DNA from: Streptomyces albus subsp. albus
GTDB lineage: Bacteria > Actinomycetota > Actinomycetes > Streptomycetales > Streptomycetaceae
Reading direction: 5' to 3'
Length of the DNA stretch: 64,000 nt
Assembly (NCBI RefSeq): GCF_000725885.1
Contig: NZ_JODR01000016.1
Location: forward strand, 248,001-312,000
Within the stretch, counting starts at the first letter, position 1; the number at the start of each line of letters is the position of its first letter. The notes below the pieces were generated by a model that was given only the letters and a program-made list of their open reading frames with translations, was not told where the DNA came from and made no database searches. Below, in pieces: positions 29,290-37,581 of this stretch. A program made the translations under genes and the position numbers.

Positions 29290-31122
29290 GTGTCCCAGCA
29301 CAGCCCTGCCCGACAGCGGGCGGACGCAGATCCGTTCGACTACGACGTGCTGGTCGTCGGCTCCGGTTTCGGCGGTTCTGTCGCGGCGCTGCGGCTGACC
29401 GAGAAGGGTTACCGGGTGTGCGTGCTGGAGGCGGGGCGCCGCTTCCGCCGTGAGGAGCTGCCCAAGAACTCCTGGGACCTGAAGAACTTCCTGTGGGCGC
29501 CCTCGCTCGGCCTGTTCGGGATCCAGCGCATCCATCTGCTCGCGAATGTCATGATCCTGGCAGGTGCCGGGGTGGGCGGCGGCTCCCTCAACTACGCCAA
29601 CACCCTCTACGTGCCGCCGAAACAGTTCTTCGAGGACCGCCAGTGGGGACACATCACCGACTGGCGAAGCGAACTGGCGCCCTACTACGACCAGGCCAAG
29701 CGCATGCTCGGCGTACGGCTCAACCCGACCACCACCCCCTCGGACGTCCACCTCAAGGCCGCCGCCGACCGCCTGGGCTACGGCGACACCTTCCATCTGG
29801 CGCCCGTCGGCGTCTTCTTCGGCGACGGCGAGGACGGCGACGGCACCGCGCGGACCCGGCCCGGACAGCAGGTGCCCGACCCCTACTTCGGCGGCGCCGG
29901 CCCCGACCGCACCGCCTGCGTGGAGTGCGGTGAGTGCATGACCGGCTGCCGCCGCGGCGCCAAGAACACCCTCAACGAGAACTACCTGTACCTCGCCGAG
30001 CAGGCCGGCGCCGAGATCCGCCCCCTCACCACCGTCGTCGGCATCCGCGAACGCACCCCGGGCAACGACGAGGACGGGTACGAGGTGGCCACCGTCCGCA
30101 CCGACCGGCGCCGCGCCCGCCCCCGCGTCCTGCGCGCCCGCCGCGTGGTCCTGGCCGCCGGCACGTACGGCACCCAGAAGCTGCTCCACCGCGTCAAGGA
30201 CGCCGGCACCCTGCCCCGCATCTCGCCCCGCCTCGGCGAACTCACCCGCACCAACTCCGAGGCCCTGGTGGGCGCCCAGACCGTCCCGCGGCGCTACCGG
30301 CGCAAGTGGGGCGAGGCCGCCGAACTGGACTTCACCAAGGGCGTCGCCATCACCTCCTCCGTCCACCCGGACGCCCACACCCACATCGAGCCGGTGCGCT
30401 ACGGCAAGGGCTCCAACGCGATGAGCGCCCTCACCACCCTCCAGGTACGGCAGAACACCACGCTGCCCCGCGCCCTCGCCCATGTGCTGACCTGTCTGCG
30501 GCACCCCGCCCTCTTCGCCCGCTCGCTGTCGGCCCGCAAGTGGTCCGAGCGCATCATCATCGGGCTCGTCATGCAGACCCTCGACAACTCGCTGACCACC
30601 TACCGCAAGGACAAGGGCATCGGCAAGGGCATGCTGACCGCCCGCCAGGGGCACGGCGCGCCCAACCCCGTGCACATCCCCGAGGGTGCCCAGGCAGCGC
30701 GGGCCCTCGCCGAGGAGATCAACGGCTTCGCCGGCACCAACGTCGGCGAGCTGATGGGCACCCCGCTCACCGCGCACTTCCTCGGCGGCTGCCCCATCGG
30801 CGACAGCCCCGCGAGCGGCGTCATCGACCCCTACCACCGGCTGTACGGGCACCCGGGGATCTGTGTCGTCGACGGCTCCGCCGTCTCCGCCAACCTCGGG
30901 GTCAACCCGTCCTTGACCATCACGGCGCAGGCCGAGCGCGCCATGGCCTTCTGGCCCAACAAGGGCGACGCCGACCCGCGCCCCGCACAGGCGGACGCGT
31001 ACCGGAAGATCGCTCCCGTCCCGCCGGTGCGGCCCGCCGTGCCCGACAGCGCGTTCGGAGCGCTGCGGCTGCCGCTGCTGCCGGTGCCCGAGGTCCCGGC
31101 GGCGAAGCAGCCCCCGGCCTGA
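29290..31122 (+). CDS. GMC-type FAD oxidoreductase with CxxCxxCxxxC motif
   Basis: A 610-residue flavoprotein. The FAD motif is VVGSGFGGSVAALRL (about 20-34), and the second GMC signature with the conserved His is near HFLGGCPIGD and GVNPSLTITAQAERA. It resembles proteins annotated as cholesterol oxidase-like GMC enzymes, but the substrate is not certain. Cys210, Cys213, Cys216 and Cys220 form a ferredoxin-like CxxCxxCxxxC cluster, which is not needed in ordinary GMC oxidases and suggests an Fe-S or Zn site passing electrons to the flavin (inference). GGAGG lies 7 bases before the GTG start. It is likely in one operon with gabD2. Confidence 0.85.
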   Translation: MSQHSPARQRADADPFDYDVLVVGSGFGGSVAALRLTEKGYRVCVLEAGRRFRREELPKNSWDLKNFLWAPSLGLFGIQRIHLLANVMILAGAGVGGGSLNYANTLYVPPKQFFEDRQWGHITDWRSELAPYYDQAKRMLGVRLNPTTTPSDVHLKAAADRLGYGDTFHLAPVGVFFGDGEDGDGTARTRPGQQVPDPYFGGAGPDRTACVECGECMTGCRRGAKNTLNENYLYLAEQAGAEIRPLTTVVGIRERTPGNDEDGYEVATVRTDRRRARPRVLRARRVVLAAGTYGTQKLLHRVKDAGTLPRISPRLGELTRTNSEALVGAQTVPRRYRRKWGEAAELDFTKGVAITSSVHPDAHTHIEPVRYGKGSNAMSALTTLQVRQNTTLPRALAHVLTCLRHPALFARSLSARKWSERIIIGLVMQTLDNSLTTYRKDKGIGKGMLTARQGHGAPNPVHIPEGAQAARALAEEINGFAGTNVGELMGTPLTAHFLGGCPIGDSPASGVIDPYHRLYGHPGICVVDGSAVSANLGVNPSLTITAQAERAMAFWPNKGDADPRPAQADAYRKIAPVPPVRPAVPDSAFGALRLPLLPVPEVPAAKQPPA

Positions 31123-31162
31123 GCCGACCCGCCCCCGGTCCCCGGGCCGGGGCGGCATGACG

Positions 31163-31211
31163 AAGGGCCCCGTGGCGCCGGCCGGGTGGAGACGGCAGCC
31201 GCGGGGCCCTT
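31163..31211 (+). terminator. Likely terminator of the gabD2-GMC operon
   Basis: A 10-bp perfect stem (AAGGGCCCCG / CGGGGCCCTT) encloses a long 29-base loop that can itself pair (CGCCGGCC region). It ends in TTACT. Confidence 0.6.
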
Positions 31212-31752
31212 ACTCAGTCAGCACCGGCGTCAGGGCAGCACCCGTGCTGAGGTGCGGCGCCGGGGGGAAGCGCCGCCGGACTGGTCGGACCAATGGCAGT
31301 GCCCTGCCGTGGTCCACCAGTGGTCCACGAGGGCGGAAGACCTGCGACCTGCTCCGCTGTCCGCATCGTGCTTGATGTGGTTCACCCCGCGCAACCGTTT
31401 CGACGGCGGGGGGTTTTCCAGGTTATGGAAAAGAAACCGTGAGCATCCCGGACGCACCGGGAAGACCGCCCCGCCATGGCGGCGACGGCGGAGGACCGCG
31501 GAGCGGCCGGCCCAGAGCGTCCCCGGGACCGGCCGCTGACGTGACCGGGCTGCTGTCCCCTGCCGTCCGGTCACAGCACCGGAGCGAGGTCCCACGACAC
31601 CCGGCGTCTCCCCTCCCGGGGAGGACGGGCGCCTCATCGCTCCGGTGACGCCGCCCCGCTCGCCGCCGGGCGCCCGGCGGAGATCAGGGACACCGGGTCC
31701 AACGAAGCCCCACCTGGCCGGTCACGCGCCGTACGGGTGAGGGCACGGAACG
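31212..31752. other. Intergenic stretch without a supported gene
   Basis: Small open frames exist on both strands, but their composition and lack of ribosome sites do not support them. A TGGTCCAC direct repeat (31310-31330) and a TTTTCCAGGTTATGGAAAAG near-palindrome (31413-31432) are visible. The latter, in a locally less GC-rich patch, could be a regulator site or the remains of a lost gene's promoter. Confidence 0.4.
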
Positions 31753-32076
31753 CTAGTGACCCCGGCACAGCCGCAGCAGCGTCATCGCCAGGTCCCGGCC
31801 GGCGCCGCCCAGCTCACCGCTGTAGTGGTCGAGGATCTCCATCTCCCGCGTCAGGTGCACCCGGCGGCCACCCGAGGCGATCCGCACGCGCTGGATCGTC
31901 TCGGAGACCTCCATCCGGTCCCGGACGAGGGCGATGATGCGGGCGTCCAGCGCGTCGATGCGGGAGCGTTCCGCGGCGATCACCGCTTCCGGGTCCTGCT
32001 CGGGGGAGGCGGCGGGGTCGGCGACCGCCGCCGCGGTCGTGCCGGCGGCGTGGGCGGTGCTGGTCGGTTCGGGCAT
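31753..32076 (-). CDS. Chorismate mutase (AroQ type)
   Basis: A 107-residue monofunctional AroQ-fold protein that rearranges chorismate to prephenate for Phe and Tyr synthesis. The core RSRIDALDARIIALVRDRMEVSETIQRVR matches the first helix and active-site Arg of the family, and the second half (RREMEILDHY-like HLTREMEILDHYSG) follows. The first 30 residues are an Ala/Pro-rich extension. GGAGC precedes the ATG at 32076. The gene is divergent from guaA. Its leader holds three stem-loops. Confidence 0.88.
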   Translation of the reverse strand: MPEPTSTAHAAGTTAAAVADPAASPEQDPEAVIAAERSRIDALDARIIALVRDRMEVSETIQRVRIASGGRRVHLTREMEILDHYSGELGGAGRDLAMTLLRLCRGH

Positions 32077-32143
32077 CGGCGTAGCTCCTCGGTTCGTGGA
32101 GCCCGCGCGGCCGGCGGGCCCGGAAAGCCGCCGGAAACACCGA

Positions 32144-32235
32144 CGCCCCGGGCCTTGCCGGCCCGGGGCGCCTGGGAAGTCGTGTGTCTCTTCGGTCACA
32201 CGAAACGGCCATGGCACCCGGCCGTGCCGGTGCCA
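32144..32235 (-). promoter_or_regulatory. Structured leader of the chorismate mutase gene
   Basis: In transcript order three hairpins are visible: ATGGCACC-GGC with its complement (32210-32235), a 6-bp CGTGTG stem (32181-32202), and an 11-bp GC stem CGCCCCGGGCC / GGCCCGGGGCG (32144-32170) that is terminator-like. CATACT at about 32272-32277 (minus strand TATG-type complement) could be the -10. An attenuator is possible, but no convincing leader peptide was found. Confidence 0.45.
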
Positions 32236-32510
32236 TAGGTAAACGCTCCGCTTCGTGAGATCACGGGCCCAGTATGCCACGCACCTCCCGGCGGCCCGGG
32301 CCCCGCGGCCGGGCGCATGGACGCCGTCGGGTGCACACGCCCGCGGCCGGGTGCGCGGGCCCGCCACCGGGCGTGCGCCCGGGGCACCCCGCGCCCGTAC
32401 CGCGCGGAGCCCGCGCGCGGGCGGGACGGGTCCGGGGGCCGGGGGGCTTGCCGGGGCGGTCGGTATCATCGGGGGTGAAACCCCCTTCAGCGCCGAAAGG
32501 CATCAGCTTC

Positions 32511-34097
32511 GTGGCTTCCAACACGTCCGAGAGCAACGCCCCGGACACCGTCCTCGTCGTCGACTTCGGCGCGCAGTACGCCCAGCTCATCGCGCGCCGG
32601 GTCCGCGAGGCCCGGGTCTACAGCGAGATCGTGCCCTCGACCATGCCGGCCGCCGAGATGCTCGCCAAGAACCCGAAGGCGATCATCCTCTCGGGCGGCC
32701 CGTCGTCCGTGTACGCCGAGGGCGCCCCGTCGATCGACCGCGAGGTCTTCGAGGCGGGCGTCCCGGTGCTGGGGATCTGCTACGGCTTCCAGCTGATGGC
32801 GACGACCCTGGGCGGCACCGTCGACAACACCGGCAGCCGTGAGTACGGCGCGACGCCGCTGTCCGTCTCCAAGTCCTCCTCGACGCTGTTCGAGGGCACT
32901 CCGGACGAGCAGCAGGTGTGGATGTCGCACGGTGACGCCTGCTCGGCGGCGCCGGAGGGCTTCACGGTCACCGCCTCGACGAACCAGGTGCCGGTGGCGG
33001 CGTTCGAGAACGACGAGCGGAAGCTCTACGGCATCCAGCATCACTGCGAGGTGATGCACTCGACGTACGGCCAGCAGGTGCTGGAGCACTTCCTGTACCG
33101 GGGCGCGGGCCTGACCCCGTCGTGGACGACGGAGAGCATCGTCGACGAGCAGGTCGCGGCCATTCGCGAGCAGGTCGGCAGCAAGCGCGCCATCTGCGCC
33201 CTGTCCGGCGGTGTGGACTCCGCGGTGGCCGCCGCGCTGGTGCAGCGGGCCATCGGGGACCAGCTCACCTGCGTGTACGTCGATCACGGCCTGATGCGCA
33301 AGGGCGAGACGGAGCAGGTCGAGAAGGACTTCGTCGCCGCGACCGGTGTGCAGCTGAAGGTCGTGGACGCGGCGGACCGGTTCCTGGACGCGCTGTCCGG
33401 GGTCAGCGACCCGGAACAGAAGCGCAAGATCATCGGCCGGGAGTTCATCCGCGTCTTCGAGCAGGCCCAGGCCGAGATCGTCGCCGGCGCCCCGAGCGAC
33501 GAGCCGGTGGCCTTCCTGGTGCAGGGCACGCTCTACCCGGACGTGGTGGAGTCCGGCGGCGGCACGGGCACGGCCAACATCAAGTCGCACCACAACGTGG
33601 GCGGTCTGCCGGAGGACCTGGAGTTCGAACTGGTCGAGCCGCTGCGGAAGCTGTTCAAGGACGAGGTCCGGATGGTCGGCCAGGAGCTGGGCCTGCCGGA
33701 GGAGATCGTCCAGCGCCAGCCGTTCCCCGGCCCGGGGCTGGGCATCCGCATCGTCGGCGAGGTGACCCGCGAGCGGCTGGACGTGCTGCGGGAGGCCGAC
33801 GCCATCGCCCGCGAGGAGCTGACGGCCGCGGGGCTGGACCGCGACATCTGGCAGTGCCCGGTGGTGCTGCTCGCGGATGTCCGCAGCGTCGGCGTCCAGG
33901 GCGACGCGCGCACCTACGGTCACCCCGTGGTGCTGCGTCCGGTCTCTTCGGAGGACGCGATGACGGCCGACTGGTCGCGGCTGCCCTACGACGTGCTGGC
34001 CCGTATCTCGACCCGCATCACCAACGAGGTCGCCGAGGTGAACCGGGTGACGCTGGACGTCACCAGCAAGCCCCCGGGGACCATCGAGTGGGAGTGA
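32511..34097 (+). CDS. guaA: GMP synthase (glutamine-hydrolysing)
   Basis: A 528-residue enzyme that aminates XMP to GMP with glutamine and ATP. The N-terminal class I glutamine amidotransferase domain has Cys90 in GICYGFQ, with the His-Glu of the triad in GIQHHCEV. The ATP-pyrophosphatase domain has the SGGVDS P-loop, and the C-terminal dimerisation domain ends in KPPGTIEWE as usual. The GTG start at 32511 begins the family similarity, with GAAAGG 12 bases upstream. TATCAT at 32464-32469 is a plausible -10, and a GGGGGTGAAACCCCC hairpin would sit at the 5' end of the mRNA. Confidence 0.97.
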   Translation: MASNTSESNAPDTVLVVDFGAQYAQLIARRVREARVYSEIVPSTMPAAEMLAKNPKAIILSGGPSSVYAEGAPSIDREVFEAGVPVLGICYGFQLMATTLGGTVDNTGSREYGATPLSVSKSSSTLFEGTPDEQQVWMSHGDACSAAPEGFTVTASTNQVPVAAFENDERKLYGIQHHCEVMHSTYGQQVLEHFLYRGAGLTPSWTTESIVDEQVAAIREQVGSKRAICALSGGVDSAVAAALVQRAIGDQLTCVYVDHGLMRKGETEQVEKDFVAATGVQLKVVDAADRFLDALSGVSDPEQKRKIIGREFIRVFEQAQAEIVAGAPSDEPVAFLVQGTLYPDVVESGGGTGTANIKSHHNVGGLPEDLEFELVEPLRKLFKDEVRMVGQELGLPEEIVQRQPFPGPGLGIRIVGEVTRERLDVLREADAIAREELTAAGLDRDIWQCPVVLLADVRSVGVQGDARTYGHPVVLRPVSSEDAMTADWSRLPYDVLARISTRITNEVAEVNRVTLDVTSKPPGTIEWE

Positions 34098-34135
34098 CCC
34101 CGCACTGAGGGACACCCCGCACAGACGTGACCGTT

Positions 34136-34165
34136 GCCCCCGCGCCCGTTCGACGGCGCGGGGGC
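34136..34165 (+). terminator. guaA terminator
   Basis: A perfect 11-bp stem (GCCCCCGCGCC / GGCGCGGGGGC) with an 8-base loop lies 38 bases after the guaA stop. Confidence 0.82.
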
Positions 34166-34198
34166 ACACGTGTTCGCGGACTGGGATACGGTGCCTGC

Positions 34199-35347
34199 GT
34201 GTCGGAGGAGGAGAGGGAGCGCCGGGATGCCGTGCGCGCACAGGTGGACCGGCGTCGGCGGCGCAGGCGCGTCGTCGCCTGGTGCGTGGCCGGCGCGGTG
34301 GTGCTGGGGATCGCCGGGTGGGCCGCCGAACCGTCGGTGCGGGACAAGGTCATCACCGCGCGGGCCTGCGACGGGGCGATACCGGACGGCAGCATGGACG
34401 TCCTGCGGGCCACCACGCAAGAGCCCGACGCGCATCTGACGGACCACACGACCGAGATCAGGCCCGAGTTGGGGCGCTACTTCTGCCAGGTCGGCAGCGG
34501 AAGACTGCGGGTGCTGGAGGTGCGGGCCTACACCAGGCGGGACGACATCGACCGGGAACTGGCCACGGAGTTCGGGGACGACGGCGGGCATCCGCGCGCG
34601 GCGCTCCCCGGCGGTCTGCCCGGCTTCGAGCGGAGTATCGCGGGCATCACGCTGATGCCTCCGTGCCCGGGGCGCGGCAAGGACGCGGCCGGGCACCCCG
34701 GACGGCTGCTGGTGGAGGTGCTGGGCGGATACCCGGCCCCCGCACACCAGTTGCTGCGCACCGGCGCCGCCGTCGCCAACAAGGCGGCCGAGCGGCTCGG
34801 CTGCGGTGGCAAGCCGCTGCCCGTCCCGGCGTCGGAGGCCGAGCCGGAGCAGGTGCGGCCCGCCGCCGCGGCCGGTACGTCGTGCGCGGCGCTGGCCGAC
34901 GTCCGGCTGCCCGACCCCGTCTGGACGGCGGAGCTGCGCATCCCCCGCGGCCCGGCGCCGATGGCCAGTTGTGCGCTGCGCCGCCCGGGCAAGGACGAGA
35001 ACGGCGAACCCCGCGACGCGGTGGTCCAGTTGTACGGCTACTACGGCGACTTCTCGCAGCGGATGGTGCTGCGGGCCGCACGTACGGACGGCGTCGCCGG
35101 TGACCGGGAGCGGACCGGCCCCTGGCTGACCCGGTCCGGCGGCTGGGCGCTCGCGCGCTGCGACGGCCAGACGGCGGCCTTCCAGGTGCAGGGCAGCCCG
35201 CGCGGCGGCGCGGAAGGCGACGAGAAGACCGAGGACGGACGGGACCTGCGCGACAAGCGGAAGCTGCGTGACCTGCTGGCCTCGTTCGCGAAGAAGGAGA
35301 GCGCCGCACGCGGCTGCGAGGACCTGCGGCTGCCGTCCGTGCGGTAG
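34199..35347 (+). CDS. Single-pass membrane protein of unknown function
   Basis: A 382-residue protein. A short Arg-rich cytoplasmic segment (RRRRRRR) leads into one membrane span (about residues 24-43). The extracytoplasmic part of about 335 residues has six or more Cys that could form disulfides and consists of two similar halves, each with an AxxxC followed later by PxxxxCxLR-like elements. I do not recognise the family beyond Streptomyces. TACGGT lies exactly 6 bases before the GTG, with no Shine-Dalgarno, so a leaderless transcript is likely. The gene is convergent with the following one, with only 4 bases between stops. Confidence 0.75.
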   Translation: MSEEERERRDAVRAQVDRRRRRRRVVAWCVAGAVVLGIAGWAAEPSVRDKVITARACDGAIPDGSMDVLRATTQEPDAHLTDHTTEIRPELGRYFCQVGSGRLRVLEVRAYTRRDDIDRELATEFGDDGGHPRAALPGGLPGFERSIAGITLMPPCPGRGKDAAGHPGRLLVEVLGGYPAPAHQLLRTGAAVANKAAERLGCGGKPLPVPASEAEPEQVRPAAAAGTSCAALADVRLPDPVWTAELRIPRGPAPMASCALRRPGKDENGEPRDAVVQLYGYYGDFSQRMVLRAARTDGVAGDRERTGPWLTRSGGWALARCDGQTAAFQVQGSPRGGAEGDEKTEDGRDLRDKRKLRDLLASFAKKESAARGCEDLRLPSVR

Positions 35348-35351
35348 GGGT

Positions 35352-36536
35352 TCACGGCAGGCGCAGCTCGCGTACGTAGCGCGAATCCATGGCCACTCGG
35401 AGCTGTTCGGCGCTTCCCGCCGGGACACCGCGTTCCTTCACCCAGGCGTCGAAGACGGTGAACAGCTGGACCCTGCCGTCCATCAGCCGGCGTGCGGCCT
35501 TCTCACCGGTGCCCGCCGTGCGGTCGGGGCGGCGCTGGGCGAGGGTGGCGGCCGAGGGCCGGCTGCGCACCCGGTGGCCGGCCGGACGGTAGAGGCCGCG
35601 GGTGTGGCGCAGCACCGCGCGGTCGAACCCGGCCAGGGAGGGGGCGAGCCCTTCGTGGACGGCCTTGGTGCGGGAGGCCATCAGCAGGGCGACGAAGGCG
35701 GCGGTCTGCTCCAGTTCCGATTCGGTGGCCGTCAGGCCGTCCCGTGCCCGCTGGCCGGGCTCCTGGGCAGCGCCGGTGAGCCGTTCCAGGTAGAAGGCGT
35801 ACCGGGCGCGTTCGGCGTCGTAGAGGGTGGCGAAGGCCCGGGGGTCGGCGGCCACGCGGCCGATCACCCCCCTGACCGGTTCGTACTGGGGGAAGAGGGC
35901 GTGCACGTCGTGGCCGTTCGGGAACGGAGTGGCCCAGTTGCCGCCGCCGTCCTCGTACTCGGCCTCGTCGTCGGTGACGGTGGGGTACTCCCAGTCGTTC
36001 GCTGTGCCGTGCGTCGTCGCTCTGGTGGTGTCCTGGATGTACGCGGCGAACATCAGCGCCAGGTACCGGTTCAGGCCGAGCGGGAAGTCCGGCAGGTACT
36101 GGTCGCGGCCCCTGCCGAGCAGCAGCACCGTCGCATGGGCGACCCGGGCGGCGCGTTCGGTGTGGGGGCGGGCCGGGATGTCGTCGTCACCCGCCTCCTC
36201 CGCGGTGCGTCCCGTGGTGGCGGCGACGAGGGCGCGGCCGGCGAGGTCGGTGCCGTCGGGGCCCTCGCACAACGGGTGGCCGCCGGGGCGCAGCAGGCGC
36301 TTGAGGGGGCCGGTGCGCTCCACGGTCTCGCCCGGGTCGAGGGCCGCGGCGGCGCGTGCCGGGTCGCGGGCCAGCGCGCGGGCGCTGACGGGGGCCTTGC
36401 GGCACTCGGATGCGCCGTCCCGCTCGGGCAGCAGGACGGGCACGAGGACGGCGACCACGGCCAGGACCAGGACGCCGGCCGCGACGAGGTACAGGGTGCG
36501 CCGGGAGGCGCCGCGTATCCGGTCGAGAGCAGGCAC
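35352..36536 (-). CDS. Single-pass membrane protein of unknown function
   Basis: A 394-residue protein with one N-terminal membrane span (about residues 15-36; LVAAGVLVLAVVAVLVPVLL) and an extracytoplasmic helical domain with few cysteines (ECRK, LCEGP). Motifs such as ANDWEYPTVTDDE and HALFPQYEPVRGVIGRVAADPRAFA suggest a conserved fold I cannot name. I chose GTG 36536: it lies 6 bases after TACGCT, the leaderless pattern, while the longer frame to 36617 overlaps the TetR gene. It is convergent with the previous membrane protein and downstream of the TetR gene. Confidence 0.75.
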   Translation of the reverse strand: MPALDRIRGASRRTLYLVAAGVLVLAVVAVLVPVLLPERDGASECRKAPVSARALARDPARAAAALDPGETVERTGPLKRLLRPGGHPLCEGPDGTDLAGRALVAATTGRTAEEAGDDDIPARPHTERAARVAHATVLLLGRGRDQYLPDFPLGLNRYLALMFAAYIQDTTRATTHGTANDWEYPTVTDDEAEYEDGGGNWATPFPNGHDVHALFPQYEPVRGVIGRVAADPRAFATLYDAERARYAFYLERLTGAAQEPGQRARDGLTATESELEQTAAFVALLMASRTKAVHEGLAPSLAGFDRAVLRHTRGLYRPAGHRVRSRPSAATLAQRRPDRTAGTGEKAARRLMDGRVQLFTVFDAWVKERGVPAGSAEQLRVAMDSRYVRELRLP

Positions 36537-36562
36537 CGGGCGAGCGTACCGGGCCCGCTCGT

Positions 36563-37171
36563 TCAGGTGTGCGGAACGAGTCGCCGTGCTGCGGACAGGG
36601 CGGTGGTGCGGGCCCACGCGGTGCCGGTGCCGGGCGCCGCGAGCAGCAGACGGGTGCTCACGCCGTCCAGCAGGGCGAGGAGTTCGACCGCGCGGGCCGG
36701 CACCTCGTCCTCGGGCACGGCGAACCGCCCCTGGGCGACGCCCTTGGCCAGCAGGGCCGTCAGGTCACGCTGCCAGGCGTGGTCGAGTTCGTCCTGTGCC
36801 GCGCGCAGGTCCGCGTTGCCCGCGGTGCGGGCCCACAGTTCGAGCCAGAGCATCCAGCGGGGGTCGCGGGGGCCGTCGGGCAGGTATAGCTCGCAGAAGA
36901 GTTCCAGTTTGCGGGGCGCGGTCACCCTGCGGGTGAGCAGGGCCGCCCGCTTGTCGGTCAGCCGGGACTCGCTCCAGCGCAGTGCTTCGGCCAGCAACAG
37001 GTCCTTGCTGCCGAAGTAGTAGAGGATGTGGCCGCCGCTGGTGCCGAGCCGGCGGGCGAGCGCGGACATGGTGAGGGACGCCAGCCCGCTCTCGGCGATG
37101 GCCGTCATGGCCTCCTCCAGCATCCGCTCCCGCGCGATGCGGCCGTCGCGCCGTCGCGCCGCCTCAGCCAC
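36563..37171 (-). CDS. TetR-family transcriptional repressor
   Basis: A 202-residue regulator. The N-terminal helix-turn-helix (about residues 12-58; SLTMSALARRLGTSGGHILYYFGSKDLLLAEAL) is followed by a TetR_C-type ligand domain. It is divergent from the NCS1 permease-amidohydrolase pair, and two copies of a matching operator lie just upstream of the permease gene. It therefore probably represses the transport and hydrolysis of a small heterocyclic or amide compound, with that compound as inducer (inference). Its own promoter is less clear because the 410-bp gap is filled with simple repeats. Confidence 0.88.
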   Translation of the reverse strand: MAEAARRRDGRIARERMLEEAMTAIAESGLASLTMSALARRLGTSGGHILYYFGSKDLLLAEALRWSESRLTDKRAALLTRRVTAPRKLELFCELYLPDGPRDPRWMLWLELWARTAGNADLRAAQDELDHAWQRDLTALLAKGVAQGRFAVPEDEVPARAVELLALLDGVSTRLLLAAPGTGTAWARTTALSAARRLVPHT

Positions 37172-37507
37172 GTGTGCCGCCTCCTGCCGACCGGTCCGTG
37201 TCCGCCATGCCGGTCCGTGTCCGCCGTGCCGTCGTGTCTCGTGCTGTCGTGCCGTGCTGCCGGGCCGTCGAGCCGTGCCGACGCCGTTGTCGCGCCGGCG
37301 TCGGGCGCCGCCGTGCCCTCGTCCGGTGCCGCCCGGCCCGGCTGACGCCGGTGCGCCACTGTCGTCGGGCCGTCGGGCCGTCGGGCCATCGGGCCGTCGC
37401 TCCGCCGTCGGCCGGCCGTTGCCCCGTCGAGCCTATGACAACGGAATCCGTGCGATGTGCGCGAGGTGCCGCCGGGGTATTGACGCGGCCCGCTTCCGGG
37501 CGCCATC
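37172..37507. other. Low-complexity intergenic region
   Basis: This gap holds many GCCGT/GTGCC short units. At 37364-37403 there are four to five tandem copies of the 8-mer GTCGGGCC. No gene is supported. The sequence looks like a slippage-prone spacer that pushes the TetR gene away from the operators. Confidence 0.55.
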
Positions 37508-37543
37508 TTGAATGCCGTTCAAATTTTTAGAACGTCGTTCAAA
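37508..37543. promoter_or_regulatory. Tandem TetR operators
   Basis: TTGAATGCCGTTCAA (37508-37522) and TTTAGAACGTCGTTCAAA (37526-37543) are both degenerate copies of the palindrome TTGAACG-N-CGTTCAA. Their centres (37515 and 37535) are 20 bp apart, two helical turns, on one face of the DNA. They lie 39 bases before the permease start, where they would overlap its promoter. Confidence 0.75.
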
Positions 37544-37581
37544 GTCGGTCGGTGTGCGGCGGCGGTCCGGAGGGAGCGGGG

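Noticed and set aside
29053..31158. 701-residue minus-strand frame over the GMC gene
   Set aside because: It is a shadow; the plus-strand frame carries FAD and GMC motifs.
31157..31375. 72-residue frame after the GMC gene
   Set aside because: It begins inside the terminator hairpin and has no Shine-Dalgarno or recognisable product.
31814..32236. Upstream minus-strand frame overlapping chorismate mutase (ATG with GGAG)
   Set aside because: It is out of frame with the enzyme and Arg/Pro-rich, and it only arises from the GC-rich third-position bias. It may still be a short translated leader, but nothing supports that.
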